Below are positions 1-6,397 of a stretch of DNA of 9,456 nt, piece after piece (the first letter of the stretch is position 1; every line of letters starts with the position of its first letter). The stretch comes from Methylophaga sp. (GTDB lineage: Bacteria; Pseudomonadota; Gammaproteobacteria; Nitrosococcales; Methylophagaceae). The stretch is from NCBI RefSeq assembly GCF_030651745.1, contig NZ_JAUSCC010000016.1:5001-14456 (forward strand), read 5' to 3'. A program made the position numbers and the translations under genes. Under the pieces are notes generated by a model, which made no database searches, was not told the DNA's origin, and worked only from the letters and a program-made list of their open reading frames with translations.

Positions 1-224
1 CATTAAATTCCGTCTGTTTCACTGTGTTGAGTTGCCGAAATTTTCGCTTGCTGTCAGATCATCTGTAATTTTAATAGTTTGTTTTATCAAAGCTCTCGGT
101 ATTGAAATCAGAACGTTGCTAAAAGATTGTGGAATGCTAATCCAATGCGATCAGGTGACGTCGTAGAACATCATCTCCCCGGCCTTTAAAAAACCTCTCT
201 GCCAGCCTGATCAAGTTTCGAGTA

Positions 225-238
225 CTACAAGCTACAAG
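225..238. repeat. Tandem duplication of a 7-bp unit
   Basis: CTACAAG occurs twice head to tail (225-231 and 232-238) in noncoding DNA. It may be replication slippage or a paired binding site. Nothing else in the surroundings supports a function. Confidence 0.5.
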
Positions 239-305
239 CGTATTTGGATTTTTTTAATTATGAGCGCGTTGATGTTGGGCTGTTACGCGACGAGAATTCA
301 ACTGT

Positions 306-328
306 CATGGCATTTAAGCTGAGCCATG
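306..328. repeat. Inverted repeat CATGGC / GCCATG
   Basis: CATGGC (306-311) and GCCATG (323-328) form a perfect 6-bp stem around an 11-nt loop. No run of T follows on either strand, so it is not a convincing intrinsic terminator. It could be a chance dyad. Confidence 0.4.
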
Positions 329-498
329 GTGGTAAGTGCATTCACCAACTCCAGTCTGTTTTTACTACACGCCATTTTTACAGCGACTGCTACATTGTCT
401 GAACTTTACCAAGAAATGACTTTTTGGAGTTTGGCTTTTACTATCTATTTATATAGTAGTTTGTTACTCAACAGTTATGGCTTCGGCAAAGCGGCGCT

Positions 499-516
499 GT
501 TGATTTTCAAATCAAC
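499..516 (-). terminator. Hairpin just after tyrS; weak terminator candidate
   Basis: The 18-nt sequence GTTGATTTTCAAATCAAC folds into a 7-8 bp perfect stem with a 2-4 nt loop. It begins 13 nt beyond the tyrS stop codon in the direction of tyrS transcription. The stem is AT-rich and is followed on the minus strand by a GC-containing stretch, not a U tract. It therefore lacks the second half of an intrinsic terminator. It could instead protect the mRNA 3' end, or transcription may read through to the left. Confidence 0.3.
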
Positions 517-529
517 CTTCAATAAACAA

Positions 530-1732
530 TTAAATCGTCAGCACTTTTGCATATTTCCTTTTGCCAACCTGAATAATCAGCTGCTGGTCACGCATCAGAA
601 TCAAATCTTTGTTATCCATCTTTTCACTATCAATTTTTACTGCGCCCTGTTTAATCATTCTTAAGGCTTCGGAAGTACTGACCGTAAGGCCAGCTTCTTT
701 GAGAATATTGGCTATAGGCATGCCATCTGCACCCACAGATATCGAGACCTCAGCGATATCGTCCGGGATTTCACCTTTCTTGAATTGGTTTTCAAAGTCT
801 TGGCGTGCTTGTGGTCCTGCGGATTCACCATGAAAACGCGAGACGATCTCTTCTGCAAATAGCTTTTTAACTTCAATTGGATTACGGCCATCAACAACAG
901 ATTGTTTCCAGTCTGCAATATCCGTTAACGACTTAAAGCTCAGTAACTCAATATAACGCCACATCAATTCATCTGAAATTGACATAAGTTTGCCAAAGAT
1001 ATCTTTCGGGCTTTCATCGATACCAATGTAATTACCTAAAGATTTGGACATCTTTTGTACGCCATCCAGCCCAACCAGCAGTGGCATGGTTAAAATACAT
1101 TGCGGCGATTTACCATAGGCTTTTTGTAATTCACGTCCCATCAGCAGATTAAATTTTTGATCGGTTCCGCCCAGTTCAACATCGGCATCCAAAACCACAG
1201 AATCGTAACCTTGTATTAAAGGATACAAAAATTCGTGAATAGCGATAGGTTGACCGCCGGTGTAACGCTTGTGAAAGTCATCACGCTCCAGCATACGAGC
1301 AACAGTGTGATGCGACGCCAAACGGATCATATCTGCTGAGGACAGCGCATTCATCCAGTGTGAATTAAACACCACTTGGGTGCGTTCAGGATCGAGTATT
1401 TTGAAAACCTGTTTTTGATAAGTTTCCGCATTCTGCTGAACTTGTTCAGGGGTTAATGGCTTTCTTGTAACATTTTTACCGGTGGGATCACCAATCATTC
1501 CGGTAAAATCACCAATCAAAAATAAAATTTCGTGTCCCATATCCTGGAACAACTTCAACTTATTGAGTAACACCGTGTGACCTAGATGCAAGTCCGGTGC
1601 CGTCGGATCAAAACCAGCCTTGATACGCAGTGGTTTCCCCGTTTCCAGCTTTTCAATTAACTCTTTTTCAACCAGAATTTCTTCTGATCCACGACGGATT
1701 TCTGCCAAGGTTTCTTGTACAGTTCTCATCAT
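530..1732 (-). CDS. tyrS: Tyrosyl-tRNA synthetase
   Basis: This cytoplasmic class I aminoacyl-tRNA synthetase activates tyrosine with ATP and charges tRNA-Tyr. The product is 400 residues. The nucleotide-binding HIGH signature appears as HLGH at residues 49-52, preceded by DPTAPD. The second class I signature is an exact KMSKS at 227-231. A tyrosine-pocket region with [14 protein letters not shown] lies near 160-177. An S4-type RNA-binding domain occupies about 340-398. Both length and C-terminal S4 domain fit the roughly 400-residue TyrS/TyrZ type of gammaproteobacteria. The frame stays open upstream to 1894, but family alignment starts near MRTVQETL. Two consecutive ATG codons (1732 and 1729) sit behind a GGAGA site at 1736-1740. 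Spacing favours the second ATG slightly, which would make the product 399 residues. The gene is divergent from the M23 peptidase gene, and no neighbour in the window follows it. Confidence 0.97.
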   Translation of the reverse strand: MMRTVQETLAEIRRGSEEILVEKELIEKLETGKPLRIKAGFDPTAPDLHLGHTVLLNKLKLFQDMGHEILFLIGDFTGMIGDPTGKNVTRKPLTPEQVQQNAETYQKQVFKILDPERTQVVFNSHWMNALSSADMIRLASHHTVARMLERDDFHKRYTGGQPIAIHEFLYPLIQGYDSVVLDADVELGGTDQKFNLLMGRELQKAYGKSPQCILTMPLLVGLDGVQKMSKSLGNYIGIDESPKDIFGKLMSISDELMWRYIELLSFKSLTDIADWKQSVVDGRNPIEVKKLFAEEIVSRFHGESAGPQARQDFENQFKKGEIPDDIAEVSISVGADGMPIANILKEAGLTVSTSEALRMIKQGAVKIDSEKMDNKDLILMRDQQLIIQVGKRKYAKVLTI

Positions 1733-1735
1733 CGT

Positions 1736-1740
1736 TCTCC
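1736..1740 (-). promoter_or_regulatory. Ribosome binding site of tyrS
   Basis: The minus strand reads GGAGA, ending 3 nt before the first ATG (1732) and 6 nt before the second (1729). It fixes the tyrS start here and argues against the upstream in-frame ATG at 1894. Confidence 0.75.
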
Positions 1741-1761
1741 GCACTATAAAAATTGGCGGGC

Positions 1762-1770
1762 AATATAACA
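1762..1770 (-). promoter_or_regulatory. Candidate extended -10 promoter of tyrS with GC-rich discriminator
   Basis: On the minus strand TGTTATATT matches an extended -10 (TGn plus TATATT, 5 of 6 to consensus). It is followed directly by the GC-rich stretch GCCCGCC. Transcription would start near 1755 and give a leader of about 23 nt that keeps the GGAGA site. No good -35 hexamer lies at 17 bp, as is usual for extended -10 promoters. GC-rich discriminators are known from promoters repressed by ppGpp in the stringent response, which would fit a translation gene. That regulation is inference. Confidence 0.45.
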
Positions 1771-1780
1771 CAAGATCTTG
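1771..1780. promoter_or_regulatory. Perfect 10-bp palindrome next to the tyrS -10
   Basis: CAAGATCTTG is perfectly self-complementary and abuts the upstream side of the candidate tyrS extended -10, so it would lie in the spacer of that promoter. A bound protein here would block transcription. About nine 10-bp palindromes are expected by chance in a window this size, so position is the only argument for an operator. Confidence 0.2.
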
Positions 1781-1840
1781 CCTTCTAGGGGTTTCAATTC
1801 GGAGCAAATGCTGAGAGAATTGCACGAATTTACTATAAAC

Positions 1841-1845
1841 AGGGA
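1841..1845 (+). promoter_or_regulatory. Ribosome binding site of the M23 peptidase gene
   Basis: AGGGA lies 6 nt upstream of the ATG at 1852, a normal spacing that supports this start. A TATAAA at 1834-1839 just before it is too close to act as -10 for an mRNA that keeps this site. Confidence 0.65.
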
Positions 1846-1851
1846 ACGCCC

Positions 1852-3441
1852 ATGAAGAAACGTAATAGACTTCTGAGCTCATCACAGCAATCAAAACTAT
1901 TTAAATCTGAAACGCTGTCTCCCCACAAAAACCGACATATTCCAATTTTATCTTTGTTAGCGCTCACCGGTATCTTCATCACAGGTATTGTACTTGCTAC
2001 CAGTGAACCATCCTCCACAACCAGTCAAACGCGGGCAGTCACTTTACCGAACATGCCAGCAGAAACTGAAGCGACAACTACTGCAACCCAATCAATTATT
2101 CCACTATCGTTACCCTCTGCTGAAACAGAAACACAGTCTATCGATACTGCAATAACTGAAGAAGCAGAAACAGTTCAACCAGATATTTCGCTGAATGAAT
2201 CTGCAGAAATCGAACGTCTACATCTGAATCAACCGACTGCAGTGGTGGAAACTGAAGTTTCCGGCATTATCGATGCAACATCACCTCAAGACATAATCAC
2301 TAATGACTCAAACAATGGCGAGTTGAGCTGGCAGGAAATTGAAGTTAAGTCTGGTGATAACCTTTCCTTAATCTTTCCAAGAGCTGGCTTAGGGGCACGT
2401 GACGTTTATAACGTAGCTCAAACCGCTGGCGAAGATGCCAAAGCTCTTCTCAATCTCAGACCCGGCCAAATAGTACGTTTTGGAACGGTTACGGACAGCG
2501 AACAAAAGTTAGTGTTAAAACAGCTTCAATTGCAATTAAATCCAATGAAAACGTTGACCTTAACGGCTACCGACAAAGGTTATGAAACCGAGGTAGTTGA
2601 ACGTGAACTGGATAAGCAACGTCAACTGGTTGCTGGTGAGATTCAAAGCTCATTGTTTGTTGATGGACAAAAAGCCGGCATGTCAGACCGATTGATTATG
2701 GAAATGGCACATATTTTTGGCTGGGATGTCGATTTTGCATTGGATCTGCGTCAGGGAGACAGTTTCAAAGTCATTTATAATGAAAACTTCTTGGATGGTG
2801 AGAAAGTAGCCGATGGTGAAATTTTGGCGGCAGAATTTACCAACCGTGGTAATACTTTCAGAGCCATTCGTTTTACCGATAGCAATGGAGAAAGCCGCTT
2901 CTATACCCCTAACGGCGATAGCATGCGTAAAGCATTTACACGGACACCTGTACCGATTTCACGTATCAGTTCCGGCTTTAACCCGAACCGTAAACATCCT
3001 GTTCTACAAACTAACCGCCCTCATCGTGGTGTTGACTACGCTGCCCCAACTGGAACACCGATACTGGCTACAGGTGACGGTAAAGTAGACTTTGTTGGAA
3101 CTAAGGGTGGCTATGGTCGTACTGTTGTTTTATCACATGGTGGACGCTACACCACGCTGTTTGCCCATATGTCCAGCTACAAAAAAGGTATTCGTGTCGG
3201 CCAACGTGTAAGACAAGGTGAAGTTATTGGTTACATTGGCATGAGCGGTTTGGCGACCGGTCCACATTTGCATTATGAATTTCGTGTAGATGGTGTACAT
3301 AAAAATCCTTTAACGGTTACTTTACCGAAAGCTGAGCCGATCCCAAGTCAATATCTGGCGCAGTTTAAAACTATGGCACAACCTTTAATTGCCAGTTTAG
3401 ACAATTTACAGGTACCAACATTAGCCTTACGCCAGGATTAA
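1852..3441 (+). CDS. Membrane-anchored M23 peptidoglycan DD-endopeptidase (MepM-like)
   Basis: This is a predicted zinc metallopeptidase of family M23 (lysostaphin/LytM type) that cuts peptide cross-links in periplasmic peptidoglycan during wall growth. The product is 529 residues. A short basic cytoplasmic N-terminus is followed by one hydrophobic segment at about 29-49, which serves as signal anchor. Residues 50-150 form a Thr/Glu/Ser-rich low-complexity linker. A LysM- or OapA-like domain follows at about 158-211 (motif VKSGDNLS..F). Next comes the intermediate domain usual in YebA/MepM/Csd3 proteins (about 255-375), and the M23 catalytic domain at about 387-483. Expected zinc and catalytic residues are all present: H391 and D395 in HRGVD, H439 in FAHM, and H472 and H474 in GPHLHYEF. 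An intact HxxxD plus HxH set indicates an active enzyme, not a degenerate EnvC/NlpD-type activator. It probably forms an operon with anmK, 10 bp downstream. Confidence 0.92.
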   Translation: MKKRNRLLSSSQQSKLFKSETLSPHKNRHIPILSLLALTGIFITGIVLATSEPSSTTSQTRAVTLPNMPAETEATTTATQSIIPLSLPSAETETQSIDTAITEEAETVQPDISLNESAEIERLHLNQPTAVVETEVSGIIDATSPQDIITNDSNNGELSWQEIEVKSGDNLSLIFPRAGLGARDVYNVAQTAGEDAKALLNLRPGQIVRFGTVTDSEQKLVLKQLQLQLNPMKTLTLTATDKGYETEVVERELDKQRQLVAGEIQSSLFVDGQKAGMSDRLIMEMAHIFGWDVDFALDLRQGDSFKVIYNENFLDGEKVADGEILAAEFTNRGNTFRAIRFTDSNGESRFYTPNGDSMRKAFTRTPVPISRISSGFNPNRKHPVLQTNRPHRGVDYAAPTGTPILATGDGKVDFVGTKGGYGRTVVLSHGGRYTTLFAHMSSYKKGIRVGQRVRQGEVIGYIGMSGLATGPHLHYEFRVDGVHKNPLTVTLPKAEPIPSQYLAQFKTMAQPLIASLDNLQVPTLALRQD

Positions 3442-3451
3442 ATATAACTAA

Positions 3452-4579
3452 ATGGGCTTATACATCGGTGTGATGTCAGGCACGAGCCTGGATGCTATTG
3501 ATGTGGCATTAATTAAAACATCGGCAACAGAACAACCTAGATTACTTGCCCATCACTCAGCAGAATTTGCTGTTGGCCTGCAACGATCACTGACCGATTT
3601 AATTCGTACTCAGCATTGTCACCTCTCCCAGTTAGGCGAGTTAGATGTCCGACTTGGGCATGCTTATGCAGACGCTATTAATGTATTGCTGGAATCGTCA
3701 GGTATTTCTGCCGCCCAAATTGATGGCATCGGTTGCCATGGTCAAACAATATTCCACTCTCCCGATTCACAGTATCCCTTTAGCATGCAGATCGGAAATG
3801 GCAATGTGATTGCCGAAAAAACTGGCATTACCACCGTTTGTGATTTTCGCCAGCGAGATATTATAAATGGTGGTCAAGGTGCTCCTTTGGTTCCTGCTTT
3901 TCATGCTGCCATATTTCGTTCAGATAGCGAAAACCGGGTCATTTTGAATATCGGTGGCATCAGTAATATCAGTATCTTAACGGCCAAGTCTCATAGCGTA
4001 TTACAAGGTTTTGATACTGGGCCAGGCAATACCCTTATGGACGCCTGGATTCAGCAGCATCAACAGCAGGCTTTCGATAATGAAGGTAAATGGGCTGAAG
4101 GTGGTCAGGTAAACCAGGTTTTATTACTACAATTAAAGTCCAACGCTTATTTCGAACGTAAAATACCTAAGAGTACTGGTTGTGAATTGTTTAATCTAAG
4201 CTGGTTAATGCAGCAACTAAGCCTTTCCGGTACTACAGATCTTGCTCCACAGGATGTGCAAGCGACTCTGATGGCTTTCACAGTATCAACCGTTACTGAT
4301 GCTATCAATCAATATGCCCGTCAAACGGATAAAGTTTATGTTTGCGGTGGTGGTGCCAGAAACTCAGCTTTAATGCGACAACTGCAAACAGCCTTAAATC
4401 CCATAAAGGTGGAGACTACAGCAACAATCGGTTTAGAGCCTCAATGGGTTGAGGCTGCCGCCTTTGGATGGCTTGCCGAACAGACTTTACAACACAATGC
4501 ACTTGACCTACGAGAAGTGACGGGTGCACGCAGCCCCAACATTTTAGGCGCAGTCTACTGGTCTAAAAAAGCATCATAA
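3452..4579 (+). CDS. anmK: Anhydro-N-acetylmuramic acid kinase
   Basis: AnmK is a cytoplasmic enzyme of peptidoglycan recycling. It opens the 1,6-anhydro ring of anhydroMurNAc and phosphorylates it with ATP to MurNAc-6-phosphate. The product is 375 residues, a normal length. Family signatures are seen in order: MSGTSLDAID near 8-17, GCHGQTI at 94-100, the phosphate-binding region LNIGGISNIS at 165-174, FDTGPGNTLMD at 187-197 and VCGGGARN at 297-304. D188 in the DTGP motif matches the family's catalytic aspartate. The start at 3452 gives the canonical N-terminus. The nearest purine-rich site, AGGA at 3434-3437, is 14 nt away, so initiation may depend on coupling to the M23 gene that ends 10 bp upstream. 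The pairing makes sense: the peptidase helps release wall material and AnmK reclaims the sugar. The 3' end overlaps gcvH on the other strand by 25 bp. Confidence 0.96.
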   Translation: MGLYIGVMSGTSLDAIDVALIKTSATEQPRLLAHHSAEFAVGLQRSLTDLIRTQHCHLSQLGELDVRLGHAYADAINVLLESSGISAAQIDGIGCHGQTIFHSPDSQYPFSMQIGNGNVIAEKTGITTVCDFRQRDIINGGQGAPLVPAFHAAIFRSDSENRVILNIGGISNISILTAKSHSVLQGFDTGPGNTLMDAWIQQHQQQAFDNEGKWAEGGQVNQVLLLQLKSNAYFERKIPKSTGCELFNLSWLMQQLSLSGTTDLAPQDVQATLMAFTVSTVTDAINQYARQTDKVYVCGGGARNSALMRQLQTALNPIKVETTATIGLEPQWVEAAAFGWLAEQTLQHNALDLREVTGARSPNILGAVYWSKKAS

Positions 4580-4944
4580 TCCACAGCAGACATTAACTCT
4601 GCTGTAACTTCATCAATTGGGAGATCTGAACGAAAGCGCACAATCCAACCATTATTAAATGGTTCTTGATTGATCAATTCCGGCATTTCAACCAATTGCT
4701 GATTAACAGCGATAATTTCACCACTGATGGGCATGATCACATCAGAAGCCGATTTGACTGACTCAATTACTGCACATGCTTCCCCAGCAGCAAACTCCTG
4801 CCCCTCTGCAGGTAATTCAACAAAGACAATGTCACCCAAACTATCCTGAGCATGCTCAGTGATGCCAAGGGTAAAAATTCCTGTGCCTTGTTGTTCAATC
4901 CAAATATGAGACTCACTGTAATAATAATCGTCTGAATTACTCAT
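4555..4944 (-). CDS. gcvH: Glycine cleavage system H protein
   Basis: GcvH is the lipoyl carrier of the glycine cleavage system. It moves the aminomethyl group from the P protein to the T protein and its lipoyl arm is reoxidised by the L protein. The product is 129 residues, the usual length. The lipoylation site is K64 in ESVKSASD, inside the hammerhead fold, followed by the typical PISGEI. TLGITEHAQ..LGDIVFVELP at about 25-45 and the terminal NNGWIV region match the family. The ATG lies within the last codons of malQ (shared ATGAGTAA, 8-bp overlap), and no good ribosome binding site precedes it, so translation is probably coupled to malQ. No gcvT or gcvP is in the window. A lipoyl-binding protein of the sulfur-oxidation (LbpA) type is a less likely alternative, because the sequence follows ordinary GcvH closely. 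Association with a glycogen operon is odd. Confidence 0.95.
   Translation of the reverse strand: MSNSDDYYYSESHIWIEQQGTGIFTLGITEHAQDSLGDIVFVELPAEGQEFAAGEACAVIESVKSASDVIMPISGEIIAVNQQLVEMPELINQEPFNNGWIVRFRSDLPIDEVTAELMSAVDYDAFLDQ
4583..4605 (+). terminator. Perfect hairpin after anmK, inside gcvH coding sequence
   Basis: ACAGCAGA (4583-4590) and TCTGCTGT (4598-4605) form a perfect 8-bp stem with a 7-nt loop, starting 4 nt after the anmK stop codon. On the plus strand the following bases are not a U tract, so intrinsic termination would be weak. On the minus strand the hairpin lies in gcvH codons for about residues 114-122, and a run of six T follows about 13 nt later, near the gcvH stop. It could act as a 3'-end stabiliser or a roadblock between the two converging transcripts. 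Chance cannot be excluded. Confidence 0.35.
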
Positions 4945-6394
4945 AAATAATGCGTCCGTATAGCTGATTAAGCTGCCTTAAATTTTCAGAGCAACCTTGT
5001 GGAAGCATATTCCATTCAAACTGCCATTTCCAGTTACCATCTATGGTCCCGGGCACGTTCATACGATGTTCACTCCCTAACTCAAGTAAATCCTGCATCG
5101 GGATAACTGAGAGTTGTGAAACCGACTTTAAGGCCTCACGGATAAGTAGCCATGGCATAGCTTCATCACTTGGTCCGATATATTGATGTAGATGTTGACG
5201 AGTAGCCTCATCAATCTCGTCATACCAACCCAGACTAGTATTGTTATCATGAGTACCGGTATAGGTAATGCTATCGTTACAATGCTTATGGGGAAGATAA
5301 GGATTGTCGGCATCACCACCAAAGGCAAATTGTAAAATCTTCATGCCAGGCATCGCAAACTGCTCACGCAAGGCTGTGACTTCAGCGGTAATGATTCCCA
5401 AATCCTCGGCAACCAGCGGAAGCTCCCCAAATTCGGAGACCAGTTTTTTGAATAAAGCTTCCCCAGGCGCTTTACCCCACTCTCCTTCCATAGCCGTTTC
5501 GCAACTGGCTGGAATTTCCCAGCAAGCTTCAAAGCCTCTGAAGTGATCAATACGGATTAAATCAAACAGATCTAATTGCGTCGTCAGGCGTTTTAACCAC
5601 CAACTGAAATCCTCTTTGATATGCTCCGGCCAAGCATAAAGTGGATTACCCCAGCGCTGCCCGGTAGCTGAAAAATAATCAGGTGGAACACCTGTTACTT
5701 TAGTGGCTTGTCCAGTGGCATCCAGTGTAAATAATTCTGGTGCGGCCCAGACATCAGCGCTGTCATGAGCAACGAAAATAGGCATATCGCCAAATAATTT
5801 GATTTGATGTTGATTGGCATGGGTTTTTAAGTTTTGCCATTGATCAAAAAATAAAAATTGCTCAAACCGGCGAATGGTTAATGATTCAGCACGTTGTTCT
5901 GCCACATCATTCAAAGCGGCCGGTTGTCTGTCACGTAGTGGTTGGGGCCATTCATACCAAGGCATAGCATGGTTCAGATTGCGTATTTCACGATATAAGA
6001 CATAATCGTCCAGCCAAAAGGCATGTCGCTGACAAAAATCATTGAAAGCCGCCCAATCCGCTTCTGTTGCATGCTCAGTAAATTGCTTATAGGCATTCAC
6101 TACCATGGTGAATACTTTTTTACCCGCCAAATCATCGGTCCTGCACCATGGTTTGGCTTTAATAGAATCAATACATAACAACTTGTTATTACCAGCATGG
6201 GCCGATAAGCACTGATAGGGCGAACCATCCTCATGAGTTGGTCCTAATGGCAACATCTGCCAGACGGTTACTCCAGCTTGTTGAAGAAAGTCGACAAATC
6301 GATAAGCATCAGCGCCTAGATTTCCAGAGGGTAAGCTTGTTATATGTAATAAAACGCCAGTCCGGCGGTTGTCAAAAATATGTGCCTGTTTCAT
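4937..6394 (-). CDS. malQ: 4-alpha-glucanotransferase (amylomaltase, GH77)
   Basis: MalQ moves alpha-1,4-glucan segments between maltodextrins in the cytoplasm, releasing glucose and making longer chains. The product is 485 residues, the short GH77 type without the N-terminal extension of E. coli MalQ. The fold starts with RRTGVLLHITSLP near 10-22, and PLGP...SPYQ follows at 49-61. Catalytic residues match the family: nucleophile D283 in RIDHFRG, acid/base E330 in VAEDLG, and transition-state stabiliser D383 in TGTHDNNT. The start lies 3 nt after the stop of the GH57 gene. The only upstream purine-rich site is GGCGG, formed by the final Gly codons of that gene, so initiation is probably coupled. 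MalQ beside an alpha-glucan hydrolase and glgC suggests recycling of short chains produced during glycogen turnover. Confidence 0.95.
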   Translation of the reverse strand: MKQAHIFDNRRTGVLLHITSLPSGNLGADAYRFVDFLQQAGVTVWQMLPLGPTHEDGSPYQCLSAHAGNNKLLCIDSIKAKPWCRTDDLAGKKVFTMVVNAYKQFTEHATEADWAAFNDFCQRHAFWLDDYVLYREIRNLNHAMPWYEWPQPLRDRQPAALNDVAEQRAESLTIRRFEQFLFFDQWQNLKTHANQHQIKLFGDMPIFVAHDSADVWAAPELFTLDATGQATKVTGVPPDYFSATGQRWGNPLYAWPEHIKEDFSWWLKRLTTQLDLFDLIRIDHFRGFEACWEIPASCETAMEGEWGKAPGEALFKKLVSEFGELPLVAEDLGIITAEVTALREQFAMPGMKILQFAFGGDADNPYLPHKHCNDSITYTGTHDNNTSLGWYDEIDEATRQHLHQYIGPSDEAMPWLLIREALKSVSQLSVIPMQDLLELGSEHRMNVPGTIDGNWKWQFEWNMLPQGCSENLRQLNQLYGRIIYE

Positions 6395-6397
6395 GTA

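Larger units (their letters stand above)
1..529. other. Noncoding region downstream of tyrS
   Basis: No reading frame here looks like a real protein. The only sizeable one (326-664, plus) runs antisense into the tyrS 3' end, has no good ribosome binding site and resembles no family I know. The region is AT-rich with a few local structures: a tandem 7-bp repeat at 225-238, an inverted repeat at 306-328, an AT-rich imperfect dyad at 440-460 and a hairpin at 499-516. I found no tRNA-like T-loop or cloverleaf. In Pseudomonas aeruginosa, as I recall, the tyrosyl-tRNA synthetase gene tyrZ is followed in the same direction by an rRNA operon, so this stretch could be an rrn promoter and leader on the minus strand. 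Weak hints are TTGATC and TTTAAA spaced 18 bp, then a GC-rich stretch (minus strand, about 215-175), and a partly boxA-like CTTTGATAA near 85-95. These do not establish it. Confidence 0.6.

Noticed and set aside
311..330. Minus-strand CATGGCTCAG resembling the start of 16S rRNA
   Set aside because: The match is about ten bases plus scattered positions; flanking sequence does not continue as 16S, so chance is the better explanation.
440..460. AT-rich imperfect dyad as a terminator
   Set aside because: The stem has a bulge and only A/T-rich pairs, and no clear U tract follows; its stability would be low.
326..664. Plus-strand reading frame of 112 codons left of and overlapping tyrS
   Set aside because: It runs antisense through the tyrS S4-domain end, has no good ribosome binding site and resembles no known protein.
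1834..1839. TATAAA as the -10 of the M23 peptidase gene
   Set aside because: Transcription would start near 1846, inside or after the AGGGA site, and the sequence 17 bp upstream is a poor -35.
1733..1894. Upstream in-frame extension of tyrS to the ATG at 1894
   Set aside because: The extra 54 residues do not match the family, would overlap the divergent M23 gene and would run through the promoter region; a GGAGA site marks the start at 1732/1729.
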